A DNA stretch of 64,000 nt from contig CAXIPT010000001.1 of the NCBI GenBank assembly GCA_964030475.1, positions 23,427,532 to 23,491,531 on the forward strand, read 5' to 3'. Below are positions 1 through 12,429 of this stretch, in pieces. The position numbers were made by a program, and so were the translations under genes. The stretch is from Tethya wilhelma (taxonomy: Eukaryota; Porifera; Demospongiae; Tethyida; Tethyidae). The notes under the pieces are model-generated. The model had not been told where the DNA came from. It saw only the letters and a program-made list of their open reading frames with translations, and did no database searches. How positions within the stretch are numbered: the first letter of the stretch is position 1; every line of letters begins with the position of its first letter.

Positions 1-61
1 CCTGCATAACTTGTACAGTTTATGACTGTAGCATCGATTGGTTGTATGTGATGTCATTCAG

Positions 62-3000
62 GTGTTGGTTTTCATCTCAATGGTACACACTATGGTAACA
101 ACAGTATTGTGACACTGGATGAGATTGGTGAAAATTGTACTGCTCTGTTCTGTCTTACTAACAATACTGTCTGTTGTAGAAGATCAGACACTCCAGGAGA
201 TCATGGCGTTGGAGAATGGTTCTTCCCCAATGGAACTTCAGTCAACAATGCTGCCTCTGGTGATTCCATTTACAGAGGTAGAGGTCCCAGCTATGTTCAT
301 CTTCAACGTAGTAACAATGCTGTAGCAACTGGAGTCTTCCACTGTGAGATACCTGATGCAAGTGGAACTAACCAAAAACTCTATGTTGGAGTGTACCCTG
401 TGACCTCTGGCTCTCCCTCCATCACTGGCCTAGTCTATGATCGATCCAGCCTCACTCTGACCTGTACACCTCTACTGGTGGTCCTGCTACCACTGTCTCT
501 TGGACCAAGAATGGCCAACCAGTGGAGATTGATGGAATTACCTACCATCAGAGTCAGAGGGTTGTGGATGCCAGCACAGCTACTTATGAGAACACTCTGA
601 CAAGTAACAATGCTTCTAACTTAGAAGGCAACTTTACATGCAGTGTCAGAAACACAAGAGGAAGTGAAGACCAAACTACACTTCTAGCCGGTATACATGC
701 ATGCATGCAGATTCTAATTCATTTTCTATAATTATTATGTATATATAGGCTCATGCAATGTGTTTCATATGTTTTCCATGGATGCAGGTATAATAGTCCA
801 AAATGATCAGTTTATTGTTGGAATGTCAGCGGAACTTACCTGTACTAGTGATATATCAGTGGATCGAATCGAGTGGCTGGACAGTGAGAGATTTGTTGTA
901 GCCACAGCAACATCAACAAACCACCTTGAATTAACATTCAACCTAGTCAATGACAGTATCCACAGTTCAGTGTATACCTGCCAAGTCACTAAAGATGGAT
1001 CAATAAACGAAGACAGTACCAGAATCACTGTCATTGGTAAGAATACTGTGATAAAACTAACAATTATTGTTGTATGTATTACTTATTGCATGGGCTTGAG
1101 TGCCACACGGATCTTTTGGCACAGTAGTAACATAGTGCCCGAGGGTTGTACGTCACTACTGTGCCAATAAATTCGTGTGGCACGAGAGAAGCCCATGCAA
1201 TAAGCAATTTGTTGCATGAAGAAAGGTTGAATTGTGTACTACAATGGCTAGCGAACTAATTTCTGTCTAGATGATCCACCAAAGAACACAGAGAAAGTTT
1301 GCCATCTCAAGAACCTTGAAACGATAACATATTAACCTTCCGACTCAAATTGACAAGTTTTCGGGTAACATGGAAAGTTTTCTGGCAAAAAAGAATTAAG
1401 TTTTCTGACAACATAGAAAGTTTTCTGGCAACAAAGAAACATTTTTCGGGCACAACTACTAGCTGCACGCTCTTTCTCTCACTGGTTTTTCAACAAATGA
1501 ATCCAAATTGATGTCACGTTACTATAGAGCATGCAACCGCCTGTTCCTAGGAAAGTGACGTATTGCGGGCTTGTTTCCTTGTTTCTTAAGTAGCACATGA
1601 AAAGAATCAGCTGTTACTATCAACACAATTCCCATGCCATATGGCATATATTGGCATACCAACACCTTTGATATTATGTGGCTTCATGCAACAACACAAT
1701 GTTGTTTTAGTTTGAGGTGTAAGTTGATCTGTCTAGAATTGTTTTCGGAAAGCTGGAAGCAGGTCAATTTGTGTAACAATTAAAATGATCCTTTCACTGG
1801 AATCTGTTCCAAAATCATGCCAGTTATAATGCTATGATAATGACCATTTTCACTAAATTTGTCCAAGTTTGAAGCAATCATAATATAGCTCGAATATCAT
1901 ATATACCTCCTATGATCTTGAAACTTGTTCTGTATGTACAGAATCTTGAGTACTGTGCAATCAGATTAATTTTTTCATAAAGGGGGGGCACAAGGAAAAA
2001 GGGAAGAAGTAACCCCTCTTTTTTTAAAAACACAATTTTTGAACAGATATAAGCACTGATTCAGTTTGGTACATAAATTGACTTACCGCCCCCTATGGCT
2101 TTCCGAAATCAATGGTCCTAAAAATTTTGACAAGGATATCACCTTAAAAGTTTTATTTTGTTTGTTTTACAGTGCCAAACAATGCCATCACTACTAATGC
2201 CAGTTCCTCAGGCTCTGCTGTTGCTGGAGAGTCTTACACTTTGACCTGTACCATCATACAACTGCCTGGTCTGACCAACACCCCTTCTGCTAGCTGGATC
2301 TACCCCAATAGCAGTGAGTCCACCACCTCTACCATCACATTTAACCCTTTGAGGACATCACATGCTGGAGAGTACATCTGTAGAGGGAGAGTAACATCAC
2401 CAGCATCACTGGTTCCCCTTACGAACATGACTGTGTCCACTGTTGAAGTTCAGAGTAAGTTTGCATGGCTTGATTTCTCTACTCTGATAATGCACGATGA
2501 CATACTGAATGTACCTATGTCTTCATTTCATTGCAGTACCCATTCCAAATTTGACTGTGGAATTCAATGACACTGGTCTATTGTATGCTGGTACCTCTTC
2601 AGTAGCTTTGAACTGTACAATGTTACTCAGTGATGATGTTGACACTGATGTCATGATGGAGGTGACCTGGCTCAGTACAACTGACAGTGTTATTTTATCA
2701 AACAGCACTGATAGTCGAGTCTCCATCTCTCCATTGTCTCAGTCAGGGAACACATTCACTAGTATCCTCACTCTGGCTCCATTGAGTACACGGGATAACA
2801 CCACATTCATTTGCAGTGCTGTAGCACGACCTTCTCTTCCAAAGTCAAGTTTTGTGCTTCCAAGTAACAAGACAGACTCCATATTTGAGGTAGTGATACA
2901 GCTCCAGCTGATATTCCGAGGTGTCTCCTACCCCAACAACACTGTACTATCACTGAATGATGTTGGAGACTTCTCCACTGACAGTGTACTACAAATTTAA

Positions 3001-5913
3001 GTTCATGTTGTCAAGGTCCAAATCGTGGAGAATGGTACTATCCTGATGGATCAATAGTACCTAATGCTGCTACTGGTGAAGATTTCTTTAGAGGTAGAAG
3101 AGACAATCAAACTATAATATTGAATCGTAGGAACTATGCCCAGTCTCCAAGTGGAACCTTTTGTTGTGAATTACCAGATAGCAGTCATGTGAACCAAACA
3201 CACTGTGTAACATTAGGTATATAATTACAATTTTGCTAACATTATCAAAAAAATTATTGTCTGCATGCATGATATTATTGCTATTATTTATGCATGTCTT
3301 TCTGTACAGTGTCTGTCTCCATCACTCCATCTGGTACCAATACTGCTGGTGATCGATTCAACCTCACATGCAGTGTACAAACAAATGGTATACCATGGTC
3401 TTTCTCCTGGACTGGTCCTCCCAATGATAGTCGTCTTCCCAGTGATACCAGGATGGTCTCTGCTCTGATGTCCAGAGGCTCTGATCACACCAACATTCTA
3501 CGATTTGATCCACTACAATCATCACATGAAGGAAGCTACACATGTACAGTAACAGTGGGGACTGTGACAGAAATGAGATCTATTCAAGTTTGTGTGGAGG
3601 GTAAGTCTTGACATGCTCAGTGTTGATCATGTTGCTCACTTCCTACTCTCTTCTCCAGCACCTGTCATCATTGCCATGGTCAGTGGTGGTACTCCATCTG
3701 TAGGAGAGAGCTACTCCCTCACCTGCACTGTCACTGGAGCTGACCAACTCAACCCCACCATAACCTACCAGTGGTTTAAGGACAACACTTTGATCTCAGA
3801 TGAAACGCAATCAAGATTCTTCTTCTCTTCTCTCAGTCTCTCTGATGCTGGACAGTACAGATGTGATATCACTGTTAGCTCTACCTATCTGAGTCAGTCC
3901 ATTGCTAACATGAGCAACACTCACAATCTCAATCTTAGAAGTAAGTAATATTGAATGTATACTATAGCATTGCCATTTTTGTTTGTTTACTATGTTTATT
4001 TGCTTGTCTGTTTTTTTTGTTTCTTTACATGTAAGATCTTTTTTGATATAAATACATTAATACATGCATTATAGCTTTTTCCCCCTTTCAGCTCCCCCTC
4101 CTACTGCTGTGGTTGTCACCTGTTCTCCTAGTGATGAAGGTGACTCAAGAGACTCCTCTATCACTCTGACCTGTTCCGTTGAGTTGAGTGAATCAGTGGA
4201 CATTCCAGTGAGTGTGAACACAATGTTAAGTGGACCATCAGGGATGCATTTCAACTCCATTGCTAAGAAGACTAACACTGGTTGTACTGAGGCATGCACC
4301 TACAATAGCTCAGCTAGCTTCAGTTCATCAGTGTCCACTGACTTTGGAGAGTTCACTTGTACAGTCACTGTCTCTTCAACAGCCTCATTTGTAGAGACCA
4401 GCCCCGAGGCCAAAGGGAAGAAGAGGGTTAAAGGTAATATCTCATCAACAGATGAAACAAAATATCTGCGATATTATAATTTACATTCAATGATTCTCTT
4501 CTCTAGATGTTCTCCAGAGGATTCAACTGAAGATGATGCGAACTGAGGATTGCATTGCCTGGAACGTAAGTTTACATGATATTAATTTTAATTATGCAGT
4601 TTTTATTTAACACAATTAGTAAAAATTTTATAAAAATAACTGTAGGAATGGACAGTGCCATAATAAGCAATGAAACAAGCCAAGACTCTAAATTTTGGCA
4701 CATGCATGACTACTTCATTTTCAGTACCATAGTATACAGGCTCCTTTGTCTCCTGATTGTATATCATGCAGGCAATCTATGTGAGATGGTAGCTTGGTAA
4801 GTCTTTGGTACAAAAAAATGAAGTAGTCATGTGCCGAAATTCTGAGTTTTGGCTTGTTTCATTGCTTTTTATGGCACTGCCCATTCCTACACTGTTTTTT
4901 TTATAAAAATTTTTACTACTTGTTCATGCACTTTTTTCAACACTAAGGTGACTGACTGATTTTGCAAGAGACTGATCAGTCTCTGCAAAAAGTAGAAGTG
5001 CTTGCTACATTGGATGTGCATGCGCATTTGATGCATGCAAACCACGTGGTCAAGTTTGCTATATTTTAAGTGTGACGACCTTTACTAACATCAAGATGGC
5101 TCGAAGTAAGAAGGACAAAATTGCATTAGTGTGGCTTCATGCTAAGTGACATCGTACAGTGTTCTGGGGACTTTCATTCGGTTTTCTAACTGCATGCATT
5201 AGGAAAAGTCTTTGAGAAAGCTTCTTAGCTGGTTTAAAAGCCTTACCAATTCTTTACTAAACGTTTGTAATCCTAGACATTTTGTATTGTATCAATGAGG
5301 GTGGCGGTTCATTCCTACTACAGTACGTATAATGCAGTCACTGTATATATTCTATGCAAACATATTTGTAGCTTCATTCTTACCTCTGATTCCATAGCTT
5401 GCCAATAATACTTGCTAATTTAATTGTCCATGGGAATCAAATGGAATAACCTTAAGATCTATAGTTTGACTCAAACCTACACCATTCAAATTGTAGTCAA
5501 ATGCTTTCACCACTGCATGAGCTATACTAGAACTGATGGACATTGGAACAGAGATACCTACAGTGATCAAGATCTCTTGCCACTTGTAGGTCAACAAGGC
5601 AAATGAGATTCGTTCCTACATCTTTGGTGAGCTGCAACAAGCCATCTCTTCAAGGTGCCATTATGAGCTGTACAAAGAGAACCTCTTCAATGGAGTGTTC
5701 AGTTGCCTTGGCTCCCATGAGGAGACCACCTACAGGAGCACCATCATTGGCACACAGACAGCCACCGCTACACAGCTGGAACAGTGCCTCCAAGACTGGG
5801 TGACCTCTGACCCCACTCTCACCATCCAATGGTATGCAGTGAAACTGGACCCTAAGTGCCCAGTCAGCATTTCCTCTCTGGGAGACCCAGAGTGTGCAGA
5901 GGAGGGGGATTGA
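62..5913 (+). CDS. Ig-repeat secreted protein, 3' part (5' end outside window)
   Basis: Exons read at 62-690, 788-1036, 2173-2454, 2537-3216, 3310-3600, 3659-3940, 4092-4433, 4507-4565 and 5590-5913; all have GT-AG ends and the Ig exons are phase 1. The order is a Cys-Cys-containing Ig-like module (62 to about 400), an Ig domain, two more Ig exons, an Ig domain fused to a second Cys-Cys-type module (2537-3216), three Ig exons with the usual C...W...YxC pattern, then a Cys-containing C-terminal domain without Ig features ending at TGA 5913. No transmembrane helix is visible, so the product looks secreted or is truncated. The first exon visible here begins with a split codon, so upstream exons, including any signal peptide, lie outside the window. 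Frame breaks lie near 469-471 and 2992-2998. These could be mutations or draft-assembly errors, so the gene may be a pseudogene. The role is probably cell-surface or extracellular recognition (inference). Confidence 0.75.
1083..1203. mobile_element. Small palindromic MITE in intron of the Ig gene
   Basis: Sequence starting TTATTGCATGGGCTTG and its inverted complement ending at about 1203 form arms of about 45 bp around a short loop. It lies in the long intron 1037-2172. No coding capacity. Confidence 0.6.
1345..1450. repeat. Short degenerate tandem repeat
   Basis: About four degenerate copies of a unit close to AAGTTTTCTGGCAACATAGAA, inside the same intron. Copies differ by substitutions and small indels. 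Confidence 0.6.
4617..5335 (+). mobile_element. GGAATGGGC-family non-autonomous element in the last intron
   Basis: The left part (4617-4925) is an inverted pair built on GTAGGAATGGACAGTGCC and the outward motif GCACATG..ACTACTTCATTTT. The remainder continues to a right end with CATTCCTACTACAGTACGT. Other copies occur at 26.8-27.9, 28.8-29.8, 31.2-31.8, 52.9-53.7 and 62.3-63.9 kb. No open frame of its own was seen. It occupies most of intron 4566-5589 of the Ig gene and is a repeat, not an exon. Confidence 0.6.
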
Positions 5914-6580
5914 ACAAAAAAAATTGAGATTATTGACTTCTTATAGACTTAAGTGTCCTTTAGCTACTCCATAACTTACAGTTGTGTTGGGAGTTAGTTA
6001 TCAGTGTTAGAAAACTTAGTATAATTATATATCACCCGGTAGTTTGAACATTATTATGGAAAACATCCCATAAGCATTTAAGTAATAATTATTATTGAGG
6101 AGCAGTAGTGTAATTTGGCAATGTTTCTGCATGGCCAGATTGCCAAATCACCCTATTAATTTTAATACCTGTGTCCAATATTTTCATGAAAATGTTTGTT
6201 TTGTCTGTTTCTATAAGTATAGTAAGGTCAACTGAAACCCTATGTAGCTAGACTAAGTATTGTTTATTGAAATAAACAACCCTATATAACTCACATTGTA
6301 TGTTGTCTGTCATGGTTGTTGAATGTATTTTCCTTAAAATGTTTGTTTTGTCTGTTCCTATAAGTATATAACTAATATCAGCCAAAACCCTATTAAATAA
6401 ACTACATTAGCTATATGCATCACATTGATTGAAGAGTTACGTAACAGTTCCTTTTTTCTTAGTGCTGCTCAGTATTATCAACTAAATGTTTGAGGTGAGT
6501 GTATATTAATATCAGAATAATAAAATCATGTGACTAAACTTTCACATGCACATAACTAAGGGTAATATTGTTGTTGGGAG
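5914..6580. other. 3' flank of Ig gene
   Basis: AT-rich sequence with AATAAA-like signals around 6265-6275 that could polyadenylate the upstream gene. Two related stretches containing AAAATGTTTGTTTTGTCTG (near 6190 and 6340) show a local duplication of about 150 bp. No gene seen. Confidence 0.4.
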
Positions 6581-6920
6581 GTGTGTCCTATTATGACGGT
6601 GATACTGTCCTCAGTGATATCAGAGACACCCATTATGCCTCTATAGTTAGGGATGCTCTCATTTGTTTATAGGACTACACAGACTGACTGTTGTGGAAAT
6701 ACTAGTACTATTGGCTCTGTACATAGAGGAGACTTATCCTGATGGAATAACCACAGAGAGGTACTGTTATGATGGATGGTCATGATGGACTTTTCAGAGG
6801 AAGAGTAGTAGGTAGTTTGTTCTCCAACGATCCTCTGGACCCTCTACTATTCTCCCACCCTCTGGAGCCTATCGCTGTGTGATCCCTGATGCTAGTGGAA
6901 ACCCATTTATAGTGGGGCAG
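6581..6920 (+). pseudogene. Fragment of the Cys-Cys-type Ig-like module
   Basis: After an AG acceptor the sequence reads as a relative of the first module of the two Ig genes (GVSYYDGDTVLSD... and, further on, YRCVIPDASGNP). The reading frame is broken several times and the conserved Cys pair is not in frame with both ends. It lies 0.7 kb downstream of the complete Ig gene in the same orientation, so it is probably the remnant of a tandem copy. Confidence 0.6.
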
Positions 6921-7004
6921 GTTAGAAATAAAAGCCTGTTCTCCTAGGCTTTTCCCTGTGAATATTGCATGCTGAATAATAGCAAGGAAGGGAGACAGCC
7001 AGAC

Positions 7005-7171
7005 TGAGGAGGTTTGAAAAAGTTGATAACTTTTGCTTGACCTTAACTTTTGCAACTAAGGTCCTCCACCTCCCCTGTGCTAGGCCACATGTTCAATACA
7101 TTTATACATGTGTGTGAAGGACTTTAATTACAACAAGTCAAGCAAAGGTCAATCATGTCGAACCTCCTCTG
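7005..7171. mobile_element. MITE with GAGGAGGTT terminal inverted repeats
   Basis: GAGGAGGTT at the left and AACCTCCTC at the right, with inner inverted TTGACCTTTGCTTGAC-like blocks. A second copy lies at 55491-55634. No coding capacity. Confidence 0.65.
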
Positions 7172-7269
7172 AGAGAGAGTTTGGTACGCGAAATCACTTG
7201 AATGACATAGCGTGTAGAGAAACAATTCAAACTCTCTCTATAGGTAATGTCATTCACATGATTTTATGT

Positions 7270-7345
7270 ACCAGGCTCTCTCCCTTCCTATTTTTCAACG
7301 TGTAATATTCACAGGGGGAGAGCCTGGGAGTGAGGCTAGGGCTGG
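7270..7345. mobile_element. Short copy of the GCCTC...CCAGGC MITE family
   Basis: CCAGGCTCTCTCCC and GGGAGAGCCTGG face each other around a 40-bp loop and end in GAGGCTA. This matches the ends of the larger element at 24494-24882 and the hairpin at 40971-41037. Confidence 0.5.
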
Positions 7346-8109
7346 TAAGTTTATCATAGATTCCTCCTCTATAGTTCCACTGTAGTGTGGTGGTACAGTC
7401 TGTACCCTGCATTAGCTATACTTGTTCGAGCAACTGGCTACACTAGAAATAGGAGGTTTGGAAATGCATGGTAGTACTCCTTTTTTGCCTCCACTTTCCC
7501 TGAACAAAGGTAGAATGAATATGGTAGATCCAGGCGAAAGACTTAGTATAAGCTCCCTAATACAGAAATCTTGGAATTTGGGTTGGGCATATGTGATATG
7601 GTTGTGGATGAGAGATTGAATGAAGGGCAGGGCTGAGCCAATCAATAAGGCCCGCTTGGGCTCTAAAGAAGAACATGTATGCATGTTCTATGTCTTTTAG
7701 AGGAGAGTGAGAGTTTGCAACTAGCATCACCTCAATTGGAATTCAGTGAAATCTGGAGCAGTCTTCCCCGAAGCCACAACGAAATCCAACTCAGAAATTG
7801 GACTTCCTAGGCATCCCAGATCTGTAACACACAAGTTCACACTTAGTGATCTTGCAGGAAGTTCAGATAGGACTGAATGGACAACAGCTTCCTGATGAAC
7901 TGCTTCCAAGCCTTCTTCTAGTGATTTTGCACCGAAGATGTGAGCCTCTTTTCTATCCCACATATGCTTGTTGCCTCAAGGACTCTCCTAGCAATCGAGT
8001 CCTTCAGAATTCAAAGATTGGCTATCAAGGCAGTAAAGTTAGGCTCGTGTTGGGTGATAATTAATAAAATTTAATAATATATATATATCATTAAAGTGTG
8101 GAGAGAAAT

Positions 8110-8501
8110 GGAAGGGCACCTTATCAGAAAACCCTTTATGGTGCATAATATGTTTTCAACGTACTTTTTCCAGCGTCAGGATTTCCATCTTAGTAGGGTA
8201 CCAGAGTTCCACACCATGCAATGAGATTGGGACAACAATAAAGTTGTAGATCGAGGCGATGTAAGGTAATTGGATGTAGGTAACTAAATCTAGAACCAAC
8301 AGTATTTGCAAAGGTGCACCTGTTAGCAGTCCGATGGATGAAAGAGTTGCACACTGATCTCAGGATACCAAGGTGCTTTGTCTTATCAACCTCTTCACTG
8401 GTGGAGCTAACTAGCTGCCATTTTTTGGAACTCCTGTGCGCAATTTGGAAGGCTGCATACATAACACGTGTGTCTGGCCCTTTTGCTAAATAACTCAGCA
8501 A
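8110..8501 (-). pseudogene. LINE reverse-transcriptase 3' remnant
   Basis: Read on the minus strand, the frame contains a segment like the region after the RT domain of CR1/L2-type LINEs (HGVELWYPTKMEILTLEKV), preceded by a Cys/His-poor stretch (TKHLGILRSVCNSFI). It is uninterrupted for about 100 codons but has no complete RT core, so it is a decayed fragment. Confidence 0.45.
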
Positions 8502-8517
8502 GTAAGCATAACTATAT

Positions 8518-8766
8518 TTGTGCCAGTCACAGGTAGAAAAGGAACATTATTCCGTTTTTGATTAATATTAATTAAATGCTTATTAGTTCTAAATGGTTAA
8601 TTAATTTCTTTTAAATTTTAAGGATAACTTAAGGAATAGTAGTACTACTAGGTGACCAGGTTTTATAGCCTAAGGATACACCATTAGAGAGATATAAAGC
8701 TGCAAACTCAAAAAAGTGGGCAAAATTTAGAAGGAATAATGTTCCATTTCTACCTGTGACTGCCAC
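8518..8766. mobile_element. Palindromic MITE, TIR about 33 bp
   Basis: CCAGTCACAGGTAGAA...GGAACATTATTCC at the left is mirrored by GGAATAATGTTCC...TTCTACCTGTGACTG at the right. The interior of about 180 bp is AT-rich and non-coding. Confidence 0.7.
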
Positions 8767-8999
8767 ATTTATAAACACAATGATGGTACTATAAGCAGTT
8801 ACATATTGTCAACAAGGCAGCCTCATTTTTGCTGAAGCAGATGTAAAGTCGAAAAGCAGGCTTTTAGTTATCACAGAAAAGAACCTCTGTTGACAAGAAT
8901 GTGTGAAACTCTCAACAAGGGGATGCAATGAACAACACTTCACAATGTAAACCTGAAGAAGATTATAATATTATCAAAAATTTATTGGTAAGGGATAAC

Positions 9000-9890
9000 A
9001 AAGATATAGGAATGCAATGCTAAGCAATGTTGAGATACACGCCTTCCTCTCAGCGTACTAGGTAGTAGGCTTTCATGCAAGAGCACTTGTCTTTATCCCC
9101 TGGTCCAAACACATGGTCTGCTAGCCGCTGAATAATTTACTTGAAAATGAGCGACAATAACTCACCATCCATTTGACAAGTACTTGGTGGTAAAAGAAGC
9201 ACTCCTAAAGATCCTGAATGAGATCCCATCCATAAGACCCCTACTAGCAACCAGGAGTAACACAGAGAGTGTCCCCGCGACCAGGCAACGTCAATTAACT
9301 TCCCCAAGACCAGGAGAGGAAGCAGCAGCAAGAGATGGAGTCCCAACATCAATCACACGAGCAAGACGATCAACCCTCGATCGACCAATGAGCTCAGTAC
9401 AATTAACGCACCATTTTTGTACACGTTGCACAACAGGTTGGGTGGTTCTAACATGCTGAGAGTCCAAAGCCACATGGCACCAGAGACAGGGATATGGCCA
9501 ATATATGCAGCCACCTAAGAGCATATGTAAGCAAGCTAAAGTACTGCAAAAGCCTTTATTCAATAATAGAAAAAGTAAATAAATTACTTGATTAATTAGT
9601 ATATCTAACTATATAAAAGCCGGTGGACTGATGGTATGTACACATGCCTAGTAGGGTAAATCACGAAGCTGCCGGCCAGTATGCATGGCTAAGCCAAGTT
9701 TTCGTTAACTTTTCTGGTCACAGTCACCCGTTTTCATGTTCTCCCTCCTTTTGCTCTGTCCAACACCGTCAGTGACCCCACGGCATTATGAGCCCTACAG
9801 TCCATCAATACAGAGGCAAACTCAACACAGTTTTGTTCAGACTCCACACTCCTACCCAACCAAGACTCTACAAAGAAGGCAGTACTATTT
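9000..9890. other. Unassigned interval
   Basis: Open frames of about 90 codons occur on both strands (around 9184-9563), but none shows a recognisable domain, splice context or start context. I see no supportable gene here. Confidence 0.3.
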
Positions 9891-9894
9891 GATC

Positions 9895-10460
9895 TTTTTG
9901 TCAGCTGCATGGCCACATCCAGGACATTTTGGAGTGCATGTTTTCTGGGACCCAGGACAAAGTTCACAAATTCGGGACTGTCCCAGAGATTCCAGAACAG
10001 TTGGAGCGTATGATTTATCCCCATAGACATGCACCCTTTAAACCCCTGTAATGGACTTAGCTATATGTAACAAAAAGTTAATAGTATTATGCGGATTAGC
10101 CTAATGCGTATTGAAGCCACATTGAACCTAGCTAGCTACATTGATTGTCTTTTATTATTGCCATTCTTTCAAGGTTAATTACCACCACCTTAGTTTGGTT
10201 TCAAGAACTATATCTGGCATATTTTTGTACATAAAAAATTCTCCACTGCAATGATCTGTCAAAAACAGATGACCTTTGACCTACAAACTGCTTGTGGTTG
10301 TTTATAAAAGCTGTTTTAGTATTCTAGGGGTAGACACTTGTATGTAGCTACATAGCGGTAATTTTTATTAGCGCTAATTCTTGGGGTCTAGCCGCGCAAA
10401 ATTGTGGGTGTGGCTTCCGCTTTGTCATTCGGTCCTGAAAACCTTTCGGAGCCTGTGATA
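9895..10460. mobile_element. Two halves of the GGCTCCAAC-type MITE family
   Basis: 9895-10015 (minus sense) carries GGGACTGTCCCAGAGATTCC and ends in CAGTTGGAGC. 10255-10460 (plus sense) resembles the right half of the copy at 13945-14280, including a TGTGGCTTCCGCTTTGTC-like block. It looks like a disrupted or rearranged copy. Confidence 0.5.
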
Positions 10461-11269
10461 AAATATATTGATATGATAAAAATATATCCCCTTTTATGTA
10501 TCAAAAATTTCAAGTTAATTAGTGGCTGTGGCAACCACACATTTACAAGAGATTTCCAGTCCATTAGTACAATGCAAATATTGATGCAAATAACAGGAAA
10601 AAATAAGCATTTGGGCTGGTCGGACACATCCACACACAGTGTTGCTAAGGAAATTTCGACCTTGCAAAAGACACATGTTTACACAAATAGGTAGTACTAA
10701 TGAATATCTAGCTATTTATCCTGAGCACACCCAAAAAAAAAACGATATTTAGCAGCTTTTGCATGGACTTCTGGTCTTCTGCCTATCTCATCTATTTCTA
10801 AATAAACTAGAATGATTGAAGAACCAAGGATGTATACATACTTATTTTTAGCTGCTAAACACTTCTATGTACCATTTTTTGCGCTATTTCTTGGCTGCTT
10901 CCTTTTAACACACCCACTGATCTAACCAATCAGGGGCAAATAAATAGAAAAAGAATACGTACTTCGAAAGACTTGCTGTGAGGAAGTTTGTGTTCTAACT
11001 CTTGTGGTGATCACAAAGAGAGTTTTTACAAAATGTGGCAGAAGCTCCCTCTTTGAAGTAGATTGTCTGCATGAGTACGCAGTTATTTTTGTATTGAATG
11101 CAAGTACAAAATTATTAGTCACACGTGGCAGATTAGAGTGAAATCTTTTGGGATTGTGGTATCTGCTACAGAACTGCCAGCTGGGGTGAAATATAATTGA
11201 TGACAAGGAGCAGGTATATATTACTGAATGTCAGAATGGTCAACTTAAAGCTGCTTACTTCACCTCAAT

Positions 11270-11493
11270 TTAACTGACTGAAGTCTCTCTATGGACCACC
11301 TGGGACACAGTTCACTACCTCCAGCTCAGTTGCTACCATGGTAACTGCTACAACCTACACCAGTACAGCAATAATCAATTTTGTTGCAATTGATGATTCT
11401 GGAGAATACACATGCAGTGCTAGTATCACTTCATCATCTCCATTTCTCTCTGGGAGTATTGCAGTTGCTTCAATAAGTACACTTTTAGTAGGT
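11270..11493 (+). pseudogene. Stray Ig-domain exon (3' half)
   Basis: An open stretch encodes the second half of an Ig domain (DDSGEYTCSASITSS) and ends at a GTATGC donor-like site. No first-half Cys/Trp region and no neighbouring exons are present. It resembles the phase-1 Ig exons of the genes at both window ends, so it is probably relic Ig-gene material. Confidence 0.55.
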
Positions 11494-11923
11494 ATGCTAT
11501 GAGTAGTGACACTTATACGCATGTATTTATGCAAAACAGCAAGAGAAACAGATTTGAATTAGTATTCTTGCTCTTTTACAATTAATAATCATAGAATATC
11601 CCATAATTAATACTCAACTGTCTGGATCAAGTCAAACTTTAATCTTTGGACAAAGCTACTCCCNATGTCTGTAGGTGACTTGCTCCAAGGATTTTGAACA
11701 TAAAATTTTGTTGTGATGTGTACATGTCAAAGTGCCTGTGTGATTTTTGTTCTACTAGTATTGTCATTTTCTCATATGCTACAATATATTAACATGACTA
11801 AAAAATATTATTTCTACAAAAACATTTATTTACATATTAAATTTTTTAGGCAAAAAAACCTAGTGTTCATTCATCCATTTCATAAACTTTTCCCTGTTTA
11901 AGGTCAGTTCACAATATATCTTC

Positions 11924-12415
11924 TCACATTAGATGATCGGAGATAAGAAATATTTTTGTTGAGGTCTTTGTGTCCTGTCTTGGAACATTGTGTGTACCCT
12001 GCACACTCCCTATTGAGGTATTGCTGTCAAACTGTTGACAAATATGGTAAATTGGGCCTACACACTTTCCAATACATATTACATTATTGGGGGTAATATT
12101 CCCTGTTCTAGTACGATTCAGATATTCCATTTGAAGCTCATCTGGCTTGTTTGCACCAGGTCTTTCTATTGGATTTACGCATTGTGACCAAAGGAATTGT
12201 TGATGAGGAGATAGGAGACAGTGATACTGAACAATTACCATTAATGCCCTTTTCCCAGCTCTGAAATTTAGCAGCAAAAATCTCCATACTTGATCTAATT
12301 TAAAATCCTCTCACCATCACCTTCTTTGATATCATCAAACTCAGCATAGATAAGGCAGAGTGTTACCAATTCCTGACAATAGCTAAACACTTTGTCTTGT
12401 GACTGACAGCATCCT
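11924..12415 (-). pseudogene. DUF6589-like transposon-associated fragment
   Basis: Minus-strand frame with LLNFRAGKRAL, QYHCLLSP, W(S)QCVNPIERPG and DELQMEYLNR. These match the conserved order of DUF6589 proteins, which are abundant in sponges and cnidarians and linked to mobile elements. An upstream segment (LCLIYAEFDDIKEGDGERIL) is in a different register separated by stops. Single-domain remnant without the protein's beginning or end. Confidence 0.6.
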
Positions 12416-12429
12416 GGGACAATTAACAA

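Noticed and set aside
4576..4800. Frame in the last intron of gene 1
   Set aside because: It lies inside a repeat element present many times in the window.
9184..9563. Overlapping open frames on both strands with Leu-rich or Cys-containing products
   Set aside because: Neither strand shows a known domain, and the signal-like Leu run is not followed by a plausible protein.
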